Positions 38,156-47,866 of a stretch of 64,000 nt of DNA are shown in pieces. The stretch's first letter is position 1. Every line of letters starts with the position of its first letter. Source of the stretch: Luteimonas sp. BLCC-B24 (GTDB lineage: Bacteria; Pseudomonadota; Gammaproteobacteria; Xanthomonadales; Xanthomonadaceae); assembly GCF_028550595.1 (NCBI RefSeq), contig NZ_JAQQGN010000001.1, positions 682,001 through 746,000 of the forward strand, read 5' to 3'. The position numbers and the translations under genes are program-made. The notes below the pieces were generated by a model, which saw only the letters and a program-made list of their open reading frames with translations, made no database searches and was not told the origin of the DNA.

Positions 38156-38488
38156 ATGCCCGACTTTCCGGCGATGATCTTCGTAATGCTGGCCGTGTTC
38201 GCGGCGTTCCAGTGGTGGAGCGCATCGCGCGCCGCCGCCGAACGGGCCGGGCAGCTCGGCCGCGAGGCCTGCGAACGCGCCGGCGTGCAGTGGCTCGACC
38301 AGGCGGTGCACGCGCATTCGATGCGCCTGCGCCGCGGCGACGACGGGCGCCTGCGGATCGAGCGCAGCTTCCGGTTCGAATATTCGGACGACGGCATCCA
38401 GCGGCACATCGGCCATCTGGTGCTGCGCGGCGAGCAGCTGGTCGCGTTCAGCGGTCCCGCGCGGCCGCAGGTCGTCTCACCGTACTAG
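38156..38488 (+). CDS. DUF3301 small membrane-anchored protein
   Basis: The 110-residue product has one N-terminal membrane helix (about 7-21), an amphipathic AAAERAGQLGREACERAGVQWLDQ helix and a short basic/aromatic C-terminal domain. The pattern ACERAGVQWLDQ...RLRIERSFRFEYS matches DUF3301 proteins of gammaproteobacteria as I recall them. They are often encoded near nadC and have no known function. It stands 126 bp after nadC on the same strand. Confidence 0.75.
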   Translation: MPDFPAMIFVMLAVFAAFQWWSASRAAAERAGQLGREACERAGVQWLDQAVHAHSMRLRRGDDGRLRIERSFRFEYSDDGIQRHIGHLVLRGEQLVAFSGPARPQVVSPY

Positions 38489-38690
38489 CGCGCGGCGTAG
38501 ACGCCGCGCCGGTATTGGCCGCGCCGCCGAGGGGCCTCGTCGAGAGGCGGCGCTCGGAGCCTCGCAGCGGTCCGGCGGTGACGCCGAGTGCAAACCGGCC
38601 AGCGCGGCCGTGCACGGGCCGCCCGCGGGTGGACCGACTCACCGCGCGCAGCGCCTCGACGTCCCGAACACCGCGGGACGCGGTGCGCGC

Positions 38691-39179
38691 CTACTTCACC
38701 ACGCGCAGATGCGCGCGGCGCGGCTCGGGCGGTGGTTCGTCATCGGGCGGCCCATCCGGCCCGTCGCCATCGACCGCCTCCAGAGCGGGACGCGTGTCGG
38801 CGGACATCGCCTCGTCATCGTCGAGCGCATCGTCCGTGGACGTGCCGGCCATGTCGTCGGGCAACGCCATGCCCTGCCCCGTCTCGCGCGCGTAGATCGC
38901 GAGCACCGCGGCGATGGGCACGATCACCGACTGGCTCACCCCGCCGAAGCGTGCCGAGAACCGCACGCTGTCGTTATCCATGTCCAGCTTGGCAACCGCG
39001 CGATCGGCGATGTTGAGCACGATGCGCCCATCCTTGACCGCATGCGCGGGCACGCGCACGCCCGGCAGGCGGGCGTCGACGAGGATGTGCGGTGTCATGC
39101 CGTTGTCGGCAATCCATTCGTACAGCGCCCGCAGCAGATACGGGCGGTGGCTGGTCATCGCGGGCGATCGGTCCGTCAT
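38691..39179 (-). CDS. sspB: ClpXP protease specificity-enhancing factor SspB
   Basis: The 162-residue adaptor delivers ssrA-tagged proteins to ClpXP. The folded domain (about 8-115) begins MTSHRPYLLRALYEWIADNGMTPHILVDA. It continues with an acidic, disordered linker and ends RRAHLRVVK, the C-terminal tail that docks on ClpX. The start may be ATG 39179, six bases after a TAGACT -10-like element, or ATG 39158; I use the first. It lies 47 bp downstream of sspA, the usual pair. Confidence 0.95.
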   Translation of the reverse strand: MTDRSPAMTSHRPYLLRALYEWIADNGMTPHILVDARLPGVRVPAHAVKDGRIVLNIADRAVAKLDMDNDSVRFSARFGGVSQSVIVPIAAVLAIYARETGQGMALPDDMAGTSTDDALDDDEAMSADTRPALEAVDGDGPDGPPDDEPPPEPRRAHLRVVK

Positions 39180-39185
39180 GCCGAC

Positions 39186-39191
39186 AGTCTA
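39186..39191 (-). promoter_or_regulatory. -10-like element immediately upstream of sspB
   Basis: TAGACT on the minus strand ends six bases before the sspB ATG at 39179, within the 47-bp gap after sspA. If active, it would start a leaderless or nearly leaderless sspB transcript. The same arrangement is seen at phoH. Confidence 0.4.
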
Positions 39192-39226
39192 ACGATTCGT
39201 CGGCGATCCGGAATGCGCGGCGCGGC

Positions 39227-39859
39227 TCATTCGGGCAGCGGGCGCAGCGCGCGCTCCTGCGGAGTGAGGCTGCGCACGAAACCGGGACTGCGGAAGATCC
39301 GGTTGCCGTAATCGTCGATGGCCTTGGCGCCGTCCTTGGGCAGCGGAATCTCCAGGGCCTGCAGACGCCAGACGATCGGCGCCATCGCGCAATCGGCCAG
39401 GCTCATTTCGGGGTTGAGGAAGAACTTGCTGGCCTTGAACAGCGGCACCGATGCGGTCAGCAGTTCCTTGAGGCGCTTGCGTCCGGCCTCGGCCTGGGCC
39501 TTGTTGCCCATCTGGATCGCCTGCACCTGCGGTACCCAGTCGTGTTCGATCCGCAGCATCGCCAGGCGCAGTCGTGCGCGCGACAAGGGATCGACCGGCA
39601 TCAGCGGCGGATGCGGGTAGCGTTCGTCGAGATACTCGCTGACGACGCTGGCCGCATAGAGCACCAGCTCGCGTTCGACCAGGGTCGGCACGGAGTGGTA
39701 GGGGTTGAGATCGATCAGGTCTTCGGACGGATTCTGCGGATCCACCACGACCATGTCGTAGGTCACGCCCTTCGCCGCGAGCACCAGGCGCGCACGGTGG
39801 CACAGCACATCATCGACCGAGGAAAACAGTGTCAGGACATTTCGCATGGAGGCACTCAT
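39227..39859 (-). CDS. sspA: Stringent starvation protein A (GST-fold RNA polymerase-associated protein)
   Basis: The 210-residue protein has an N-terminal thioredoxin-like GST domain (NVLTLFSSVDDVLCHRARLVLAAKGV, NPSEDLIDLNPYHSVPTLVERELVLYAA) and an alpha-helical C-terminal domain. SspA binds RNA polymerase and affects stress and stationary-phase transcription in E. coli. The ATG at 39859 (MSASMRN) gives the usual N-terminal length; an internal ATG at 39847 is possible. It lies downstream of petABC and upstream of sspB, a common gammaproteobacterial order. Confidence 0.94.
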   Translation of the reverse strand: MSASMRNVLTLFSSVDDVLCHRARLVLAAKGVTYDMVVVDPQNPSEDLIDLNPYHSVPTLVERELVLYAASVVSEYLDERYPHPPLMPVDPLSRARLRLAMLRIEHDWVPQVQAIQMGNKAQAEAGRKRLKELLTASVPLFKASKFFLNPEMSLADCAMAPIVWRLQALEIPLPKDGAKAIDDYGNRIFRSPGFVRSLTPQERALRPLPE

Positions 39860-40015
39860 GGCCGTCGTCGGCCTTCCGGAGGCTGGATCCGCCAGCCCCG
39901 TGACGCCGGCTGCCCCTCGCAGACGGTCGTCGCGGTCCCCGAGTCTCGCATTTCCCCGCCGCGTCGGGCAACGCGGCCCGGGCACCGTCCGGCCCCGGTC
40001 ACAGGGCCGTTCGCG

Positions 40016-40759
40016 TCAGTGCACGTCGCGCCAGTATTCCTTCTTCAGCAGCCACGCCATGAACGTGAGGAAGGTGAGGAACAGCAGCACCCAGACGCCG
40101 AGCTGCTGGCGCTTGAGCGCGGCCGGCTCGCCGACGTACTCGAGGAAGGCGGTGATGTCGCGCACGGTCTGGTCGAACTGCTGGGCGTTCTGGCTTCCGG
40201 GGCTGCCGAGTTCCAGATGCGCGACCGTGGGCTCGCCGATCTCGTCGAGCTCGCCGTGTACCGCACGCTGCAGGCCCTGCATTTCCCACAGCGGATTGGG
40301 CATCGAGGCGTTGGGGAACAGCGTGTTGTTCCAGCCCAGCGGCCGCGTCTCGTCGAGATAGAACGACTTGAGATAGGTGAACACCCAGTCGCTGCCGCGC
40401 ACGCGCGTGATCAGGCTCAGGTCCGGCGGAGTCTGCCCGAACCACTGCGCCGACTGTTCGGCCGGCATCGACGAGATGATGTGCTCGCCGAAGGCCGCGC
40501 CGGTGAGGTTGAGGTTGTTCATCACCTCGTCCTCGGTCAGGCCCAGATCCTCGGCCATGCGCGAGTAGCGCATGAACTTCAGCGAGTGGCAGCCCGCGCA
40601 GTAGTTCATGTACAGCTGGGCACCGCGTTGCAGCGACGCGCGGTCGCCGATGTCGGTGCCGGCCTGCTCCACCGGGCCACCGGCCGCGGCGAGCGCACCG
40701 AACGACAGCAGCAGGCCGGCAGCGGCGGTCGCGATGCGGGCGAAGAATCGGTCAGTCAT
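40016..40759 (-). CDS. petC: Cytochrome c1 of the bc1 complex
   Basis: The 247-residue subunit has an N-terminal signal (about 1-25) and the haem c site CAGCH (C54, C57, H58). A C-terminal membrane anchor LGVWVLLFLTFLTFMAWLL holds it in the inner membrane, facing the periplasm. It passes electrons from the Rieske protein to soluble or membrane cytochrome c. It overlaps petB by eight bases, and petA-petB-petC form one operon. Confidence 0.96.
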   Translation of the reverse strand: MTDRFFARIATAAAGLLLSFGALAAAGGPVEQAGTDIGDRASLQRGAQLYMNYCAGCHSLKFMRYSRMAEDLGLTEDEVMNNLNLTGAAFGEHIISSMPAEQSAQWFGQTPPDLSLITRVRGSDWVFTYLKSFYLDETRPLGWNNTLFPNASMPNPLWEMQGLQRAVHGELDEIGEPTVAHLELGSPGSQNAQQFDQTVRDITAFLEYVGEPAALKRQQLGVWVLLFLTFLTFMAWLLKKEYWRDVH

Positions 40760-42011
40760 GCAGCGTCACCCGGTCCGGCACGGCCTTGGTCCTGTCGAGC
40801 TTGGTCCACACCGGCATCGTGATGAAGAAAGCGAAATAGAGGAACGTCAGCACGCGGCCGATGACGGTTTCCGTTTCGTCCGTGCCCGGGCCGGCGCCGA
40901 TCTTGCCCAGCCACACGAAGCACACCACCAGCACCGCCAGCATGATCTTGGTCAGCGGGCCGCGGTAGCGGTGCGAGCGCACCTTGCTGCGGTCGAGCCA
41001 GGGCACCAGGAACAGGATCGCGATCGCGCCGAACATCACGATCACGCCGCCGAGCTTGTCCGGCACCACGCGCAACATCGCGTAGTACGGCGTGTAGTAC
41101 CAGACCGGCTTGATGTGCTCGGGCGTGACCAGGTGGTTGGCCGCGGTGAAGTTGTCGTGCTCGAGGAACCAGCCACCGAACGCCGGCGCGAAGAAGATGA
41201 TGAAGGCCGCGATGATCAGGAAGAAGCAGACGTAGAACCCGTCCTTGACCGTGTAGTACGGATGGAACGGAATGCCGTCGGCCGGCGCGGTCTTCGACCA
41301 GCGGTTGCCCTTCGGCCCCTTCTTGATCTCGACGCCGTCGGGATTGTTCGAGCCCACCTCGTGCAGCGCGCCCAGATGCAGCACCACCAGCAGCAGCAGC
41401 ACCAGCGGCAGCGCGATCACGTGCAGCGCGAAGAAGCGGTTGAGCGTGGCGTCGCTGGGCAGGTAGTCGCCCATGATCCATTCGGTCAGGCCGTTGCCGA
41501 TCACCGGGATCGCGCCGAACAGCGAGATGATGACCTTCGCCCCCCAGAACGACATCTGGCCCCACGGCAGCACGTAGCCGAGGAAGGCTTCGGCCATCAG
41601 CACCAGATAGATCAGCATGCCGAGGATCCACACCAGCTCGCGCGGCTTCTTGTAGCTGCCGTACATCAGCCCGCGGAACATGTGGATGTAGACCACGATG
41701 AAGAACAGCGACGCACCGGTGGAGTGCATGTAGCGGATCAGCCAGCCCCACTCCACGTCGCGCATGATGTACTCGACCGAGGCGAAGGCGTCCGCCGCGC
41801 TCGGCTTGTAGTGCATCGTCAGGAAGATGCCGGTCAGGATCTGGTTGACCAGAACGACCAGCGACAGCACGCCGAAGATGTACCAGATGTTGAAGTTCTT
41901 CGGCGCGTAGTACTCGGTCATGTGCTTGCGGTACATCGGCATCAAGGCCGGTGCGCGCTCGGTGACCCAGTTGAAGACGCCGTTGGCGCCGCGGACGAGG
42001 ACGTTGGCCAT
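40752..42011 (-). CDS. petB: Cytochrome b of the bc1 complex
   Basis: The 419-residue protein has eight membrane helices, including the paired-histidine haem region RYMHSTGASLFFIVVYIHMFRGL and IALPLVLLLLVVLHLGALH. It forms the quinol oxidation and quinone reduction sites. The Qo motif reads PVWY (PEHIKPVWYYTPYYAMLR) in place of the mitochondrial PEWY, a variant I recall from other beta/gammaproteobacteria. Its ATG overlaps the Rieske stop by one base. Confidence 0.96.
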   Translation of the reverse strand: MANVLVRGANGVFNWVTERAPALMPMYRKHMTEYYAPKNFNIWYIFGVLSLVVLVNQILTGIFLTMHYKPSAADAFASVEYIMRDVEWGWLIRYMHSTGASLFFIVVYIHMFRGLMYGSYKKPRELVWILGMLIYLVLMAEAFLGYVLPWGQMSFWGAKVIISLFGAIPVIGNGLTEWIMGDYLPSDATLNRFFALHVIALPLVLLLLVVLHLGALHEVGSNNPDGVEIKKGPKGNRWSKTAPADGIPFHPYYTVKDGFYVCFFLIIAAFIIFFAPAFGGWFLEHDNFTAANHLVTPEHIKPVWYYTPYYAMLRVVPDKLGGVIVMFGAIAILFLVPWLDRSKVRSHRYRGPLTKIMLAVLVVCFVWLGKIGAGPGTDETETVIGRVLTFLYFAFFITMPVWTKLDRTKAVPDRVTLHD

Positions 42012-42649
42012 CAGGCGGCTCCCTCCGGATCGACGCCGATCACGATGGTGTCGTCGTCGGCGTAGTGGTGCGGCGGCACCAGCAGGTTCGTCGGCGCGGG
42101 CACGCCGTCATAGACGCGTCCGGCCATGTCGAACTTCGACTTGTGGCAGGGGCAGAAATAACCGCCCTTCCAGTTCGCATCGAACGGCGCGGGCCGGATC
42201 TCGGCCACCATTTCGGGTGAGCAGCCCAGGTGCGTGCACAGGCCGACCAGCACCGAGATATCGGATTTGATCGAGCGCAGCTCCGGGTTCGCCTCGAGCA
42301 CATAGGCCGGCTGCTGGTCGACGTTCGTCGACTCGGGATCCTTGAGCTGGCTGTCGAGGGTGGGCAACGCCTCGAGAATCGCCTTGGAGCGCTTGACGAT
42401 CCAGATCGGCTGGCCACGCCACTCGGCGATCAGGCGCTGGCCTTCCTCGAGTGCGCTGATGTCCACCGTCACCGGCGCGCCGGCGAGCCGGGCTCGCGCG
42501 CTGGGATTCCAGGACTTGATGAAGGGGATCGCGGTGATGCCCGCGCCCACAGCCCCGACCACAAGGGTGCTGGCCGTCAGAAACCGGCGCCGCCCTTCAT
42601 TGACCGGGTCCTCTCCACCCCCAGGCCCGATCACCGCTTCGTCGCCCAT
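42011..42649 (-). CDS. petA: Rieske iron-sulfur subunit of the bc1 complex
   Basis: The 212-residue protein has an N-terminal RRRFLTAST segment resembling a Tat signal-anchor followed by a membrane helix (about 22-45). The Rieske domain ligands are in CTHLGC (C138, H140, C143 region) and CPCHKSKFD (C166, H169). The [2Fe-2S] cluster accepts the first electron from quinol. It is the first gene of petABC, 140 bp from the divergent-side transglycosylase gene end. Confidence 0.96.
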   Translation of the reverse strand: MGDEAVIGPGGGEDPVNEGRRRFLTASTLVVGAVGAGITAIPFIKSWNPSARARLAGAPVTVDISALEEGQRLIAEWRGQPIWIVKRSKAILEALPTLDSQLKDPESTNVDQQPAYVLEANPELRSIKSDISVLVGLCTHLGCSPEMVAEIRPAPFDANWKGGYFCPCHKSKFDMAGRVYDGVPAPTNLLVPPHHYADDDTIVIGVDPEGAA

Positions 42650-42789
42650 CCGGTACTCCGCTCTTTTTTCGGTAGCTGTTCTGTACTGGCTGCCGCGGCC
42701 CGCCCCTCATCCCTCGGCCGGCCGCAAAAGACGCCCGAGTGTAACGGAAGGCTGAATCCAGCGACAATCGGTCGCGGGTAAGGGCTTGA

Positions 42790-43782
42790 TCAACGGCTCG
42801 CGAGCTGGCCGCGATAGCGCTCGGCCAGCGTGCCGACGCGGACCACGTAGCGCTGGGTCTCGCTGTAGGGCGGCACGCCCTTGTGCCGGTCGACCGCGCC
42901 TTCCCCGGCGTTGTACCCGGCCGCGGCCAGCGTGAGATCGCCGTTGAAGCGCTTCAGCAGCCACGCCAGATACTCGACACCGCCGCGGATGTTCTGCTCG
43001 GGATCGTAGGCGTTGACCACGCCGAAGCGACGGGCGGTGGCGGGCATGAGCTGCATCAGGCCCTGGGCGCCGGCGCGCGAGAGCGCATTGGGATTGAAGG
43101 CCGACTCGGCGTGCATGATCGCGCGCACGATGGCCTCCTCGACCCCGAAATCGCGCGATGCCCGCGCGATTTCCGCCCGGTAGGCATCGTGGTTGAGCCG
43201 GATCGTGCCGAAATTGACACCCGGCGTGGCGCCGCAGGCGTAGCAGGTCTCGACGAAGCTGTAGGAAATCGTGCGCACAGCCGCCACCTGGGCGCTGCCG
43301 CTGGGCCGGCTGCTGGTGTAGTGGCGGACGCCGTCCTTGACGTAGGAATAGACCTGCCCCTGCTGCAGGCGCCGCTGGGGCTGGCCACTGCTCGCGCGCG
43401 ACGCGGCCGGCGTCGGCGCCGCCCGCGCGGGGGTCGGTGCCGGATCGGGTGCGGTGGCCGGAGCGGATGCGGGGGTCGAGGCGATGCCCATGAACGTCGC
43501 AGGCGCCCCGCTGTCGATACCGGCGGGTGCACTGCGCGGCGCGCTCGAGGCTGTCGCCGGTGCCGGTGCCGGTGCCGGCACCGCGCGGCGCGGCGCGGCA
43601 GGCGCGGCACTCACCACGCGGCAGCTCGCACCGGCGACCCGCTTGCTGACGTACTGGGGAATACCGTCGCCGGTGTCGCAGCGATACAGAGTGCTGCCGG
43701 CAACCGGAAAGGCCGCCAGCAGACCGAGCGTCGCGATGAGTCCCCATCCCCGTTTCACGATGCGGAGTGTCCACACTTCCAT
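42790..43782 (-). CDS. Lytic transglycosylase with N-terminal DUF4124-like domain
   Basis: The 330-residue product has a signal peptide (about 9-30), then [17 protein letters not shown], resembling DUF4124, and a long Ala/Pro linker. A second short repeat-like domain ([18 protein letters not shown]) precedes a C-terminal SLT domain. The catalytic glutamate is in [26 protein letters not shown] and the domain ends with [11 protein letters not shown], typical of family 1 transglycosylases. It cuts peptidoglycan with 1,6-anhydro product formation. The start is uncertain: ATG 43782 is used; the frame extends to 43836. Confidence 0.88.
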   Translation of the reverse strand: MEVWTLRIVKRGWGLIATLGLLAAFPVAGSTLYRCDTGDGIPQYVSKRVAGASCRVVSAAPAAPRRAVPAPAPAPATASSAPRSAPAGIDSGAPATFMGIASTPASAPATAPDPAPTPARAAPTPAASRASSGQPQRRLQQGQVYSYVKDGVRHYTSSRPSGSAQVAAVRTISYSFVETCYACGATPGVNFGTIRLNHDAYRAEIARASRDFGVEEAIVRAIMHAESAFNPNALSRAGAQGLMQLMPATARRFGVVNAYDPEQNIRGGVEYLAWLLKRFNGDLTLAAAGYNAGEGAVDRHKGVPPYSETQRYVVRVGTLAERYRGQLASR

Positions 43783-43900
43783 CACGCTTGCCAAGTGGTT
43801 GATTGTGAACGCGCCCGGAGGCCGGGCGCCGCGCATCCCGGTACACTGCGCGCCCCGCCACCATCCGGCCCGGACTCAGCACCGCGCCCCCGGAACCGCC

Positions 43901-45295
43901 ATGACCGAAACCGCCTCCCACGCCGGCGATGCGCCCGTCGCCGCGCCCGCCCCCGTCCCGCGCGGCAAGTTGTTCATCCAGACCCACGGATGCCAGATGA
44001 ACGAGTACGACTCGGCCAAAATGGCCGACGTGCTCGCCGCCAGCGACGGCCTCGAGCTCACCGACAACGTCGAGGACGCCGACGTGGTGCTGGTCAACAC
44101 CTGCTCGATCCGCGAGAAGGCGCAGGAAAAGGTCTTCAGCCAGCTCGGCCGCTGGAAGTCGCTGAAGAAGGACGGCAAGCCGGTGCTGATCGGCGTCGGC
44201 GGCTGCGTGGCGTCGCAGGAAGGCGAGGCCATCGTCAAGCGGGCGCCGTACGTGGACCTGGTGTTCGGTCCGCAGACCCTGCACCGCCTGCCCGAGCTGA
44301 TCCGCGCCAAGCGCGAGACCGGTCTGCCCCAGGTCGACATCAGCTTCCCCGAGATCGAGAAGTTCGACCGCCTGCCCGAACCGCGCGCCGAAGGGCCGAG
44401 CGCGTTCGTGTCGATCATGGAGGGCTGCTCGAAGTACTGCTCGTTCTGCGTGGTGCCCTACACTCGCGGCGAGGAAGTCAGCCGGCCGTTCGAGGACGTG
44501 CTGGTCGAGGTGGTGCAGCTGGCCGGCCAGGGCGTACGCGAGATCAATCTGCTCGGCCAGAACGTCAACGCCTATCGCGGCCCGATGGGCGACGGCGAGG
44601 TCGCCGATCTGGGCCTGCTGATCCGCACCATCGCCGAGATCGACGGCATCGACCGCATCCGCTTCACCACCTCGCATCCGCTGGAGTTTTCGGACTCGCT
44701 GATCGAGGCCTACCGCGACGTGCCGCAGCTGGCGAACTATCTGCATCTGCCGGTGCAGGCCGGCAGCGATCGCATTCTGTCGGCGATGAAGCGCGGCTAC
44801 ACGGCGCTCGAGTTCAAGCAGAAGATCCGCAAGCTGCGTGCCGTGCGGCCGGACATCTCGATCAGTTCGGATTTCATCGTCGGCTTCCCCGGCGAGACCG
44901 AGGCCGATTTCGAAAAGACGATGAAGCTGATCGAGGATGTCGGCTTCGACCAGTCGTTCTCCTTCATCTATTCGCGGCGCCCGGGCACGCCGGCCTCGGA
45001 TCTCGAGGACTCGGTGAGCCAGGACGAGAAACACGCCCGGCTCTCGCGCCTGCAGGCGCACATCAATGCGTATGCCGCGGGCATCTCCGAGCGCATGGTC
45101 GGCACGGTGCAGACGGTGCTGGTCGAGGGTCCGTCGCGCAAGGATCCGACCGAGCTCACCGGCAAGACCGAGAACATGCGCTCGGTGAACTTCCCCGCGC
45201 CGGCGCGGCTGATCGGGCAGTTCGTGGATGTCGAGATCACCGCCGCGCTCAGCAACTCGCTGCGCGGACGCATCGTGCTGCGCGACGGCGCCTGA
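43901..45295 (+). CDS. miaB: tRNA-2-methylthio-N6-dimethylallyladenosine synthase
   Basis: The 464-residue radical SAM methylthiotransferase modifies A37 of tRNAs reading U-starting codons. The auxiliary cluster cysteines are C31 ([11 protein letters not shown]), C68 (VNTCSIRE) and C102 (GGCVAS). The SAM cluster is C176, C180 and C183 in [19 protein letters not shown]-terminal TRAM domain ends [16 protein letters not shown] -10-like element lies about 53 bp upstream. It heads the miaB-phoH-ybeY-corC order also found in E. coli. Confidence 0.97.
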   Translation: MTETASHAGDAPVAAPAPVPRGKLFIQTHGCQMNEYDSAKMADVLAASDGLELTDNVEDADVVLVNTCSIREKAQEKVFSQLGRWKSLKKDGKPVLIGVGGCVASQEGEAIVKRAPYVDLVFGPQTLHRLPELIRAKRETGLPQVDISFPEIEKFDRLPEPRAEGPSAFVSIMEGCSKYCSFCVVPYTRGEEVSRPFEDVLVEVVQLAGQGVREINLLGQNVNAYRGPMGDGEVADLGLLIRTIAEIDGIDRIRFTTSHPLEFSDSLIEAYRDVPQLANYLHLPVQAGSDRILSAMKRGYTALEFKQKIRKLRAVRPDISISSDFIVGFPGETEADFEKTMKLIEDVGFDQSFSFIYSRRPGTPASDLEDSVSQDEKHARLSRLQAHINAYAAGISERMVGTVQTVLVEGPSRKDPTELTGKTENMRSVNFPAPARLIGQFVDVEITAALSNSLRGRIVLRDGA

Positions 45296-45408
45296 TCCGG
45301 ACGCCCGCCCGGCCGCGGGCGTCATGCGGGCGCGATCCGGGCTGAATGCGTCCGCATGTCCGCTCAGGTGTGCGCCCGCCCTGCACATCCGGTACGCGCC
45401 CGCGCCGC

Positions 45409-45414
45409 TAGAAT
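45409..45414 (+). promoter_or_regulatory. -10 element of a probable leaderless phoH promoter
   Basis: TAGAAT lies seven bases before the phoH ATG (45422). Transcription would begin at or next to the start codon. No Shine-Dalgarno sequence is present between the element and the ATG, which fits a leaderless message. Confidence 0.5.
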
Positions 45415-45421
45415 CCGCGCC

Positions 45422-46420
45422 ATGACCGACCTGTACGAACGCAATTTTCTGCTCGAGCCCGCCGACACCGAGCGCCTCGCCAATCTCGCCGGGCCCTTCG
45501 ACGGTCACCTGCGCCAGATCGAGCTGCGCCTGGGCGTGGAGATCGCCAATCGCGGCAATATCTTCCGGATCAACAGCCGCGACAAGGGGGCGCTGGACGA
45601 CGCCGAGCGCCTGCTCAAGGCGCTGTATGCCGAGACCGCGACCGAAGTCTTCGACAGCCAGGCGATCGCGCTGCGCCTGAGCGCGGCGAACGTGGACAAC
45701 GACGCCGACGACTACCTGCCGCAGGAGGTCGCGGTGCGGGTCAAGCGCGGCACCATCCGCGGCCGCGGGGCGAACCAGGCCAAATACCTGCATCGCATCA
45801 CCGGGCACGACATCAACTTCGGCATCGGCCCGGCCGGCACCGGCAAGACCTTTCTGGCCGTGGCGATGGCGGTCGAGGCGCTCAACGAGGCCAAGGTGCA
45901 GCGCCTGATCCTGGTGCGCCCCGCGGTGGAGGCCGGCGAAAAGCTCGGCTTCCTGCCGGGCGATCTCACCCAGAAGGTGGACCCCTACCTGCGGCCGCTC
46001 TACGACGCGCTGTACGAGATGCTCGGCGTGGAAAAGGTCGCCAAGCTGCTGGAGCGCAACGTCATCGAGATCGCGCCGCTGGCCTATATGCGCGGCCGCA
46101 CGCTCAACGACGCGTTCGTGATCCTCGATGAAGCCCAGAACACCACCATCGAGCAGATGAAGATGTTCCTCACCCGTCTCGGCTTCGGCAGCACCGCGGT
46201 GGTCACTGGCGATCTGACCCAGATCGATCTGCCCAAGCACGTGAAATCCGGGCTGAAGGACGCGATCGACGTGTTGCGCGAGGTCGACGGCGTGAGCTTC
46301 ACCTTCTTCGAGGCGCGCGACGTCGTGCGCCATCCGCTGGTCGCCCGCATCGTCAGCGCCTACGAGCGTCGCGATGCCGCGGACGGCAGCCCCGCTTCGA
46401 GCCGCGACGCACGCTCATGA
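45422..46420 (+). CDS. ybeZ: PhoH-like ATPase (YbeZ)
   Basis: The 332-residue protein has an N-terminal KH-like RNA-binding region (about 1-90) and a PhoH P-loop domain. Walker A is GPAGTGKT (136-143) and Walker [13 protein letters not shown], with the conserved [16 protein letters not shown]. YbeZ partners with the endoribonuclease YbeY in rRNA processing and ribosome quality control. The start at 45422 follows a TAGAAT element; an in-frame ATG at 45356 would add an arginine-rich leader and is unlikely. It overlaps ybeY by ATGA. Confidence 0.95.
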   Translation: MTDLYERNFLLEPADTERLANLAGPFDGHLRQIELRLGVEIANRGNIFRINSRDKGALDDAERLLKALYAETATEVFDSQAIALRLSAANVDNDADDYLPQEVAVRVKRGTIRGRGANQAKYLHRITGHDINFGIGPAGTGKTFLAVAMAVEALNEAKVQRLILVRPAVEAGEKLGFLPGDLTQKVDPYLRPLYDALYEMLGVEKVAKLLERNVIEIAPLAYMRGRTLNDAFVILDEAQNTTIEQMKMFLTRLGFGSTAVVTGDLTQIDLPKHVKSGLKDAIDVLREVDGVSFTFFEARDVVRHPLVARIVSAYERRDAADGSPASSRDARS

Positions 46421-46905
46421 CCCGGGGCCCGATCCATCTCGACATCGCCGTGGGCTACGCGACCGCGCGCAGGGGCGTGCCCGCGGCCGCGAGCTTCCGC
46501 CGCTGGGCCACCGCCGCACTGACCGGCCGGATCCGCGAGGCCGATCTCGCGATCCGCATCGTCGGCGAGGACGAGGGACAGGCGCTCAACCGCCATTACC
46601 GCGGCAAGGACTACGCCACCAACGTCCTCAGTTTTCCCGCCGAACTGCCCGAGGGGCTGCCGGAGGGCGTGCGTCTTCCACTGCTCGGTGACCTCGTGAT
46701 CTGTGCGCCGGTGGTCGCGCGCGAGGCCGGCGAACAGGGCAAGGCGCTGAACGCCCATTACGCGCACCTCACCGTCCACGGCGTACTGCATCTGCTGGGC
46801 TGGGACCACGAGAACACGGCCGAAGCCGAGGCCATGGAGCAGCTCGAGCGCGAGATTCTGGCCGAGCTCGGTGTCGCCGATCCCTACGCCGGCGAGCTGC
46901 GCTGA
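46417..46905 (+). CDS. ybeY: Endoribonuclease YbeY (16S rRNA maturation)
   Basis: The 162-residue metalloprotein carries the family zinc motif [11 protein letters not shown], with H121, H125 and H131 as ligands, and the preceding [12 protein letters not shown] region. YbeY is a single-strand RNase needed for 16S rRNA 3'-end maturation and late ribosome quality control. The ATG overlaps the phoH stop by four bases. Confidence 0.96.
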   Translation: MTRGPIHLDIAVGYATARRGVPAAASFRRWATAALTGRIREADLAIRIVGEDEGQALNRHYRGKDYATNVLSFPAELPEGLPEGVRLPLLGDLVICAPVVAREAGEQGKALNAHYAHLTVHGVLHLLGWDHENTAEAEAMEQLEREILAELGVADPYAGELR

Positions 46906-46927
46906 CGGCCCGTCCGACCCATCCTGC

Positions 46928-46933
46928 TAGACT
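46928..46933 (+). promoter_or_regulatory. -10-like element upstream of corC
   Basis: TAGACT lies 44 bases upstream of the corC start, in the 72-bp gap after ybeY. It is one of the few AT-rich hexamers in the region and resembles other -10 elements in this window. No clear -35 was seen. Confidence 0.35.
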
Positions 46934-46977
46934 GACCCCGCGTCCATCCGGACGCATGCAGAACGAACGACCGCACC

Positions 46978-47847
46978 ATGTCCGAGGACGACAGTCGACC
47001 CTCCCCCGGTTCCGAACCCCATGAACGCCGACGCGGCTGGCTCGAGCGCCTGAGCTCGGCGATCTCCGGCGAGCCCAGCACCCGCGACGACCTCGTCGAG
47101 CTGCTGCGCGACACCCACGCCGACGGCCTGATCGATGCCGACACGCTGCGCATGCTCGAAGGCGCACTGGGCATCTCCACCAAGACGGTCGGCGACATCA
47201 TGATTCCGCGCGCGCAGATGGTCGCGCTGCCGGCCGATGCGCCGTTCCTCGACCTGATGCGCCAGGTGGTCGAATCCGGCCACTCGCGGTTTCCGGTACA
47301 CGGCGACGACAAGGACGAGATCCTCGGCATCCTGCTCGCCAAGGACCTGCTGCGCGGCGTGGTCGCCGACAACGGGCCGGGCACCATCCACGAACTGCTG
47401 CGCCCGGCCGTGCTGATTCCCGGCTCGAAGAAGCTCAACGTGCTGCTGCGCGAGTTCCGCCAGTCGCGCAATCACATGGCGATCGTCATCGACGAGTACG
47501 GCGGCGTGGCGGGCCTGTTGACGATCGAGGATGTGCTCGAGGAGATCGTCGGCGAGATCGACGACGAGCACGACGACGCCGAGGACCCGAACGCACTGAT
47601 CGCCGCGCAGGCCGACGGCCAGTTCGCGGTCAGCGCGCTGACGCCGATCGAGGATTTCAACGAACGCTTCGGTGCCGATTTCGACGACGACGAGTACGAC
47701 ACGATCGGCGGCGTGATCATCGGCGCGATCGGGCACCTGCCCGAGGTCGGCGAAGAGCTCACGCTCGGCCGGTTCGCGTTCCGGGTCACCGATGCCGACT
47801 CGCGGCGCCTGCATGCGCTGCACGTCAGCGTGCATGCCGAAGACTGA
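46978..47847 (+). CDS. corC: CorC/YbeX-family CBS-domain protein
   Basis: The 289-residue cytoplasmic protein has two CBS domains (about 68-190, beginning VGDIMIPRAQMVALPADAPFLD) and a C-terminal CorC_HlyC transporter-associated domain. The latter carries FGADFDDDEYDTIGGVIIGAIGHLPEVGE. CorC is linked to Mg2+/Co2+ efflux and YbeX to ribosome assembly in E. coli. There are no membrane helices. In E. coli lnt follows ybeX; here a DUF4105 gene takes that position. Confidence 0.94.
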   Translation: MSEDDSRPSPGSEPHERRRGWLERLSSAISGEPSTRDDLVELLRDTHADGLIDADTLRMLEGALGISTKTVGDIMIPRAQMVALPADAPFLDLMRQVVESGHSRFPVHGDDKDEILGILLAKDLLRGVVADNGPGTIHELLRPAVLIPGSKKLNVLLREFRQSRNHMAIVIDEYGGVAGLLTIEDVLEEIVGEIDDEHDDAEDPNALIAAQADGQFAVSALTPIEDFNERFGADFDDDEYDTIGGVIIGAIGHLPEVGEELTLGRFAFRVTDADSRRLHALHVSVHAED

Positions 47848-47866
47848 CGCGCGCAGCCCGGCGCGC

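Noticed and set aside
43811..43829. Perfect 8-bp hairpin between the transglycosylase and miaB as a terminator
   Set aside because: It lies between divergent genes, so neither transcript would need termination there, and no T-run follows.
42707..46333. A 1208-codon minus-strand frame across miaB and phoH
   Set aside because: Mostly antisense to two unmistakable housekeeping genes. The transglycosylase in the same region is in a different frame.
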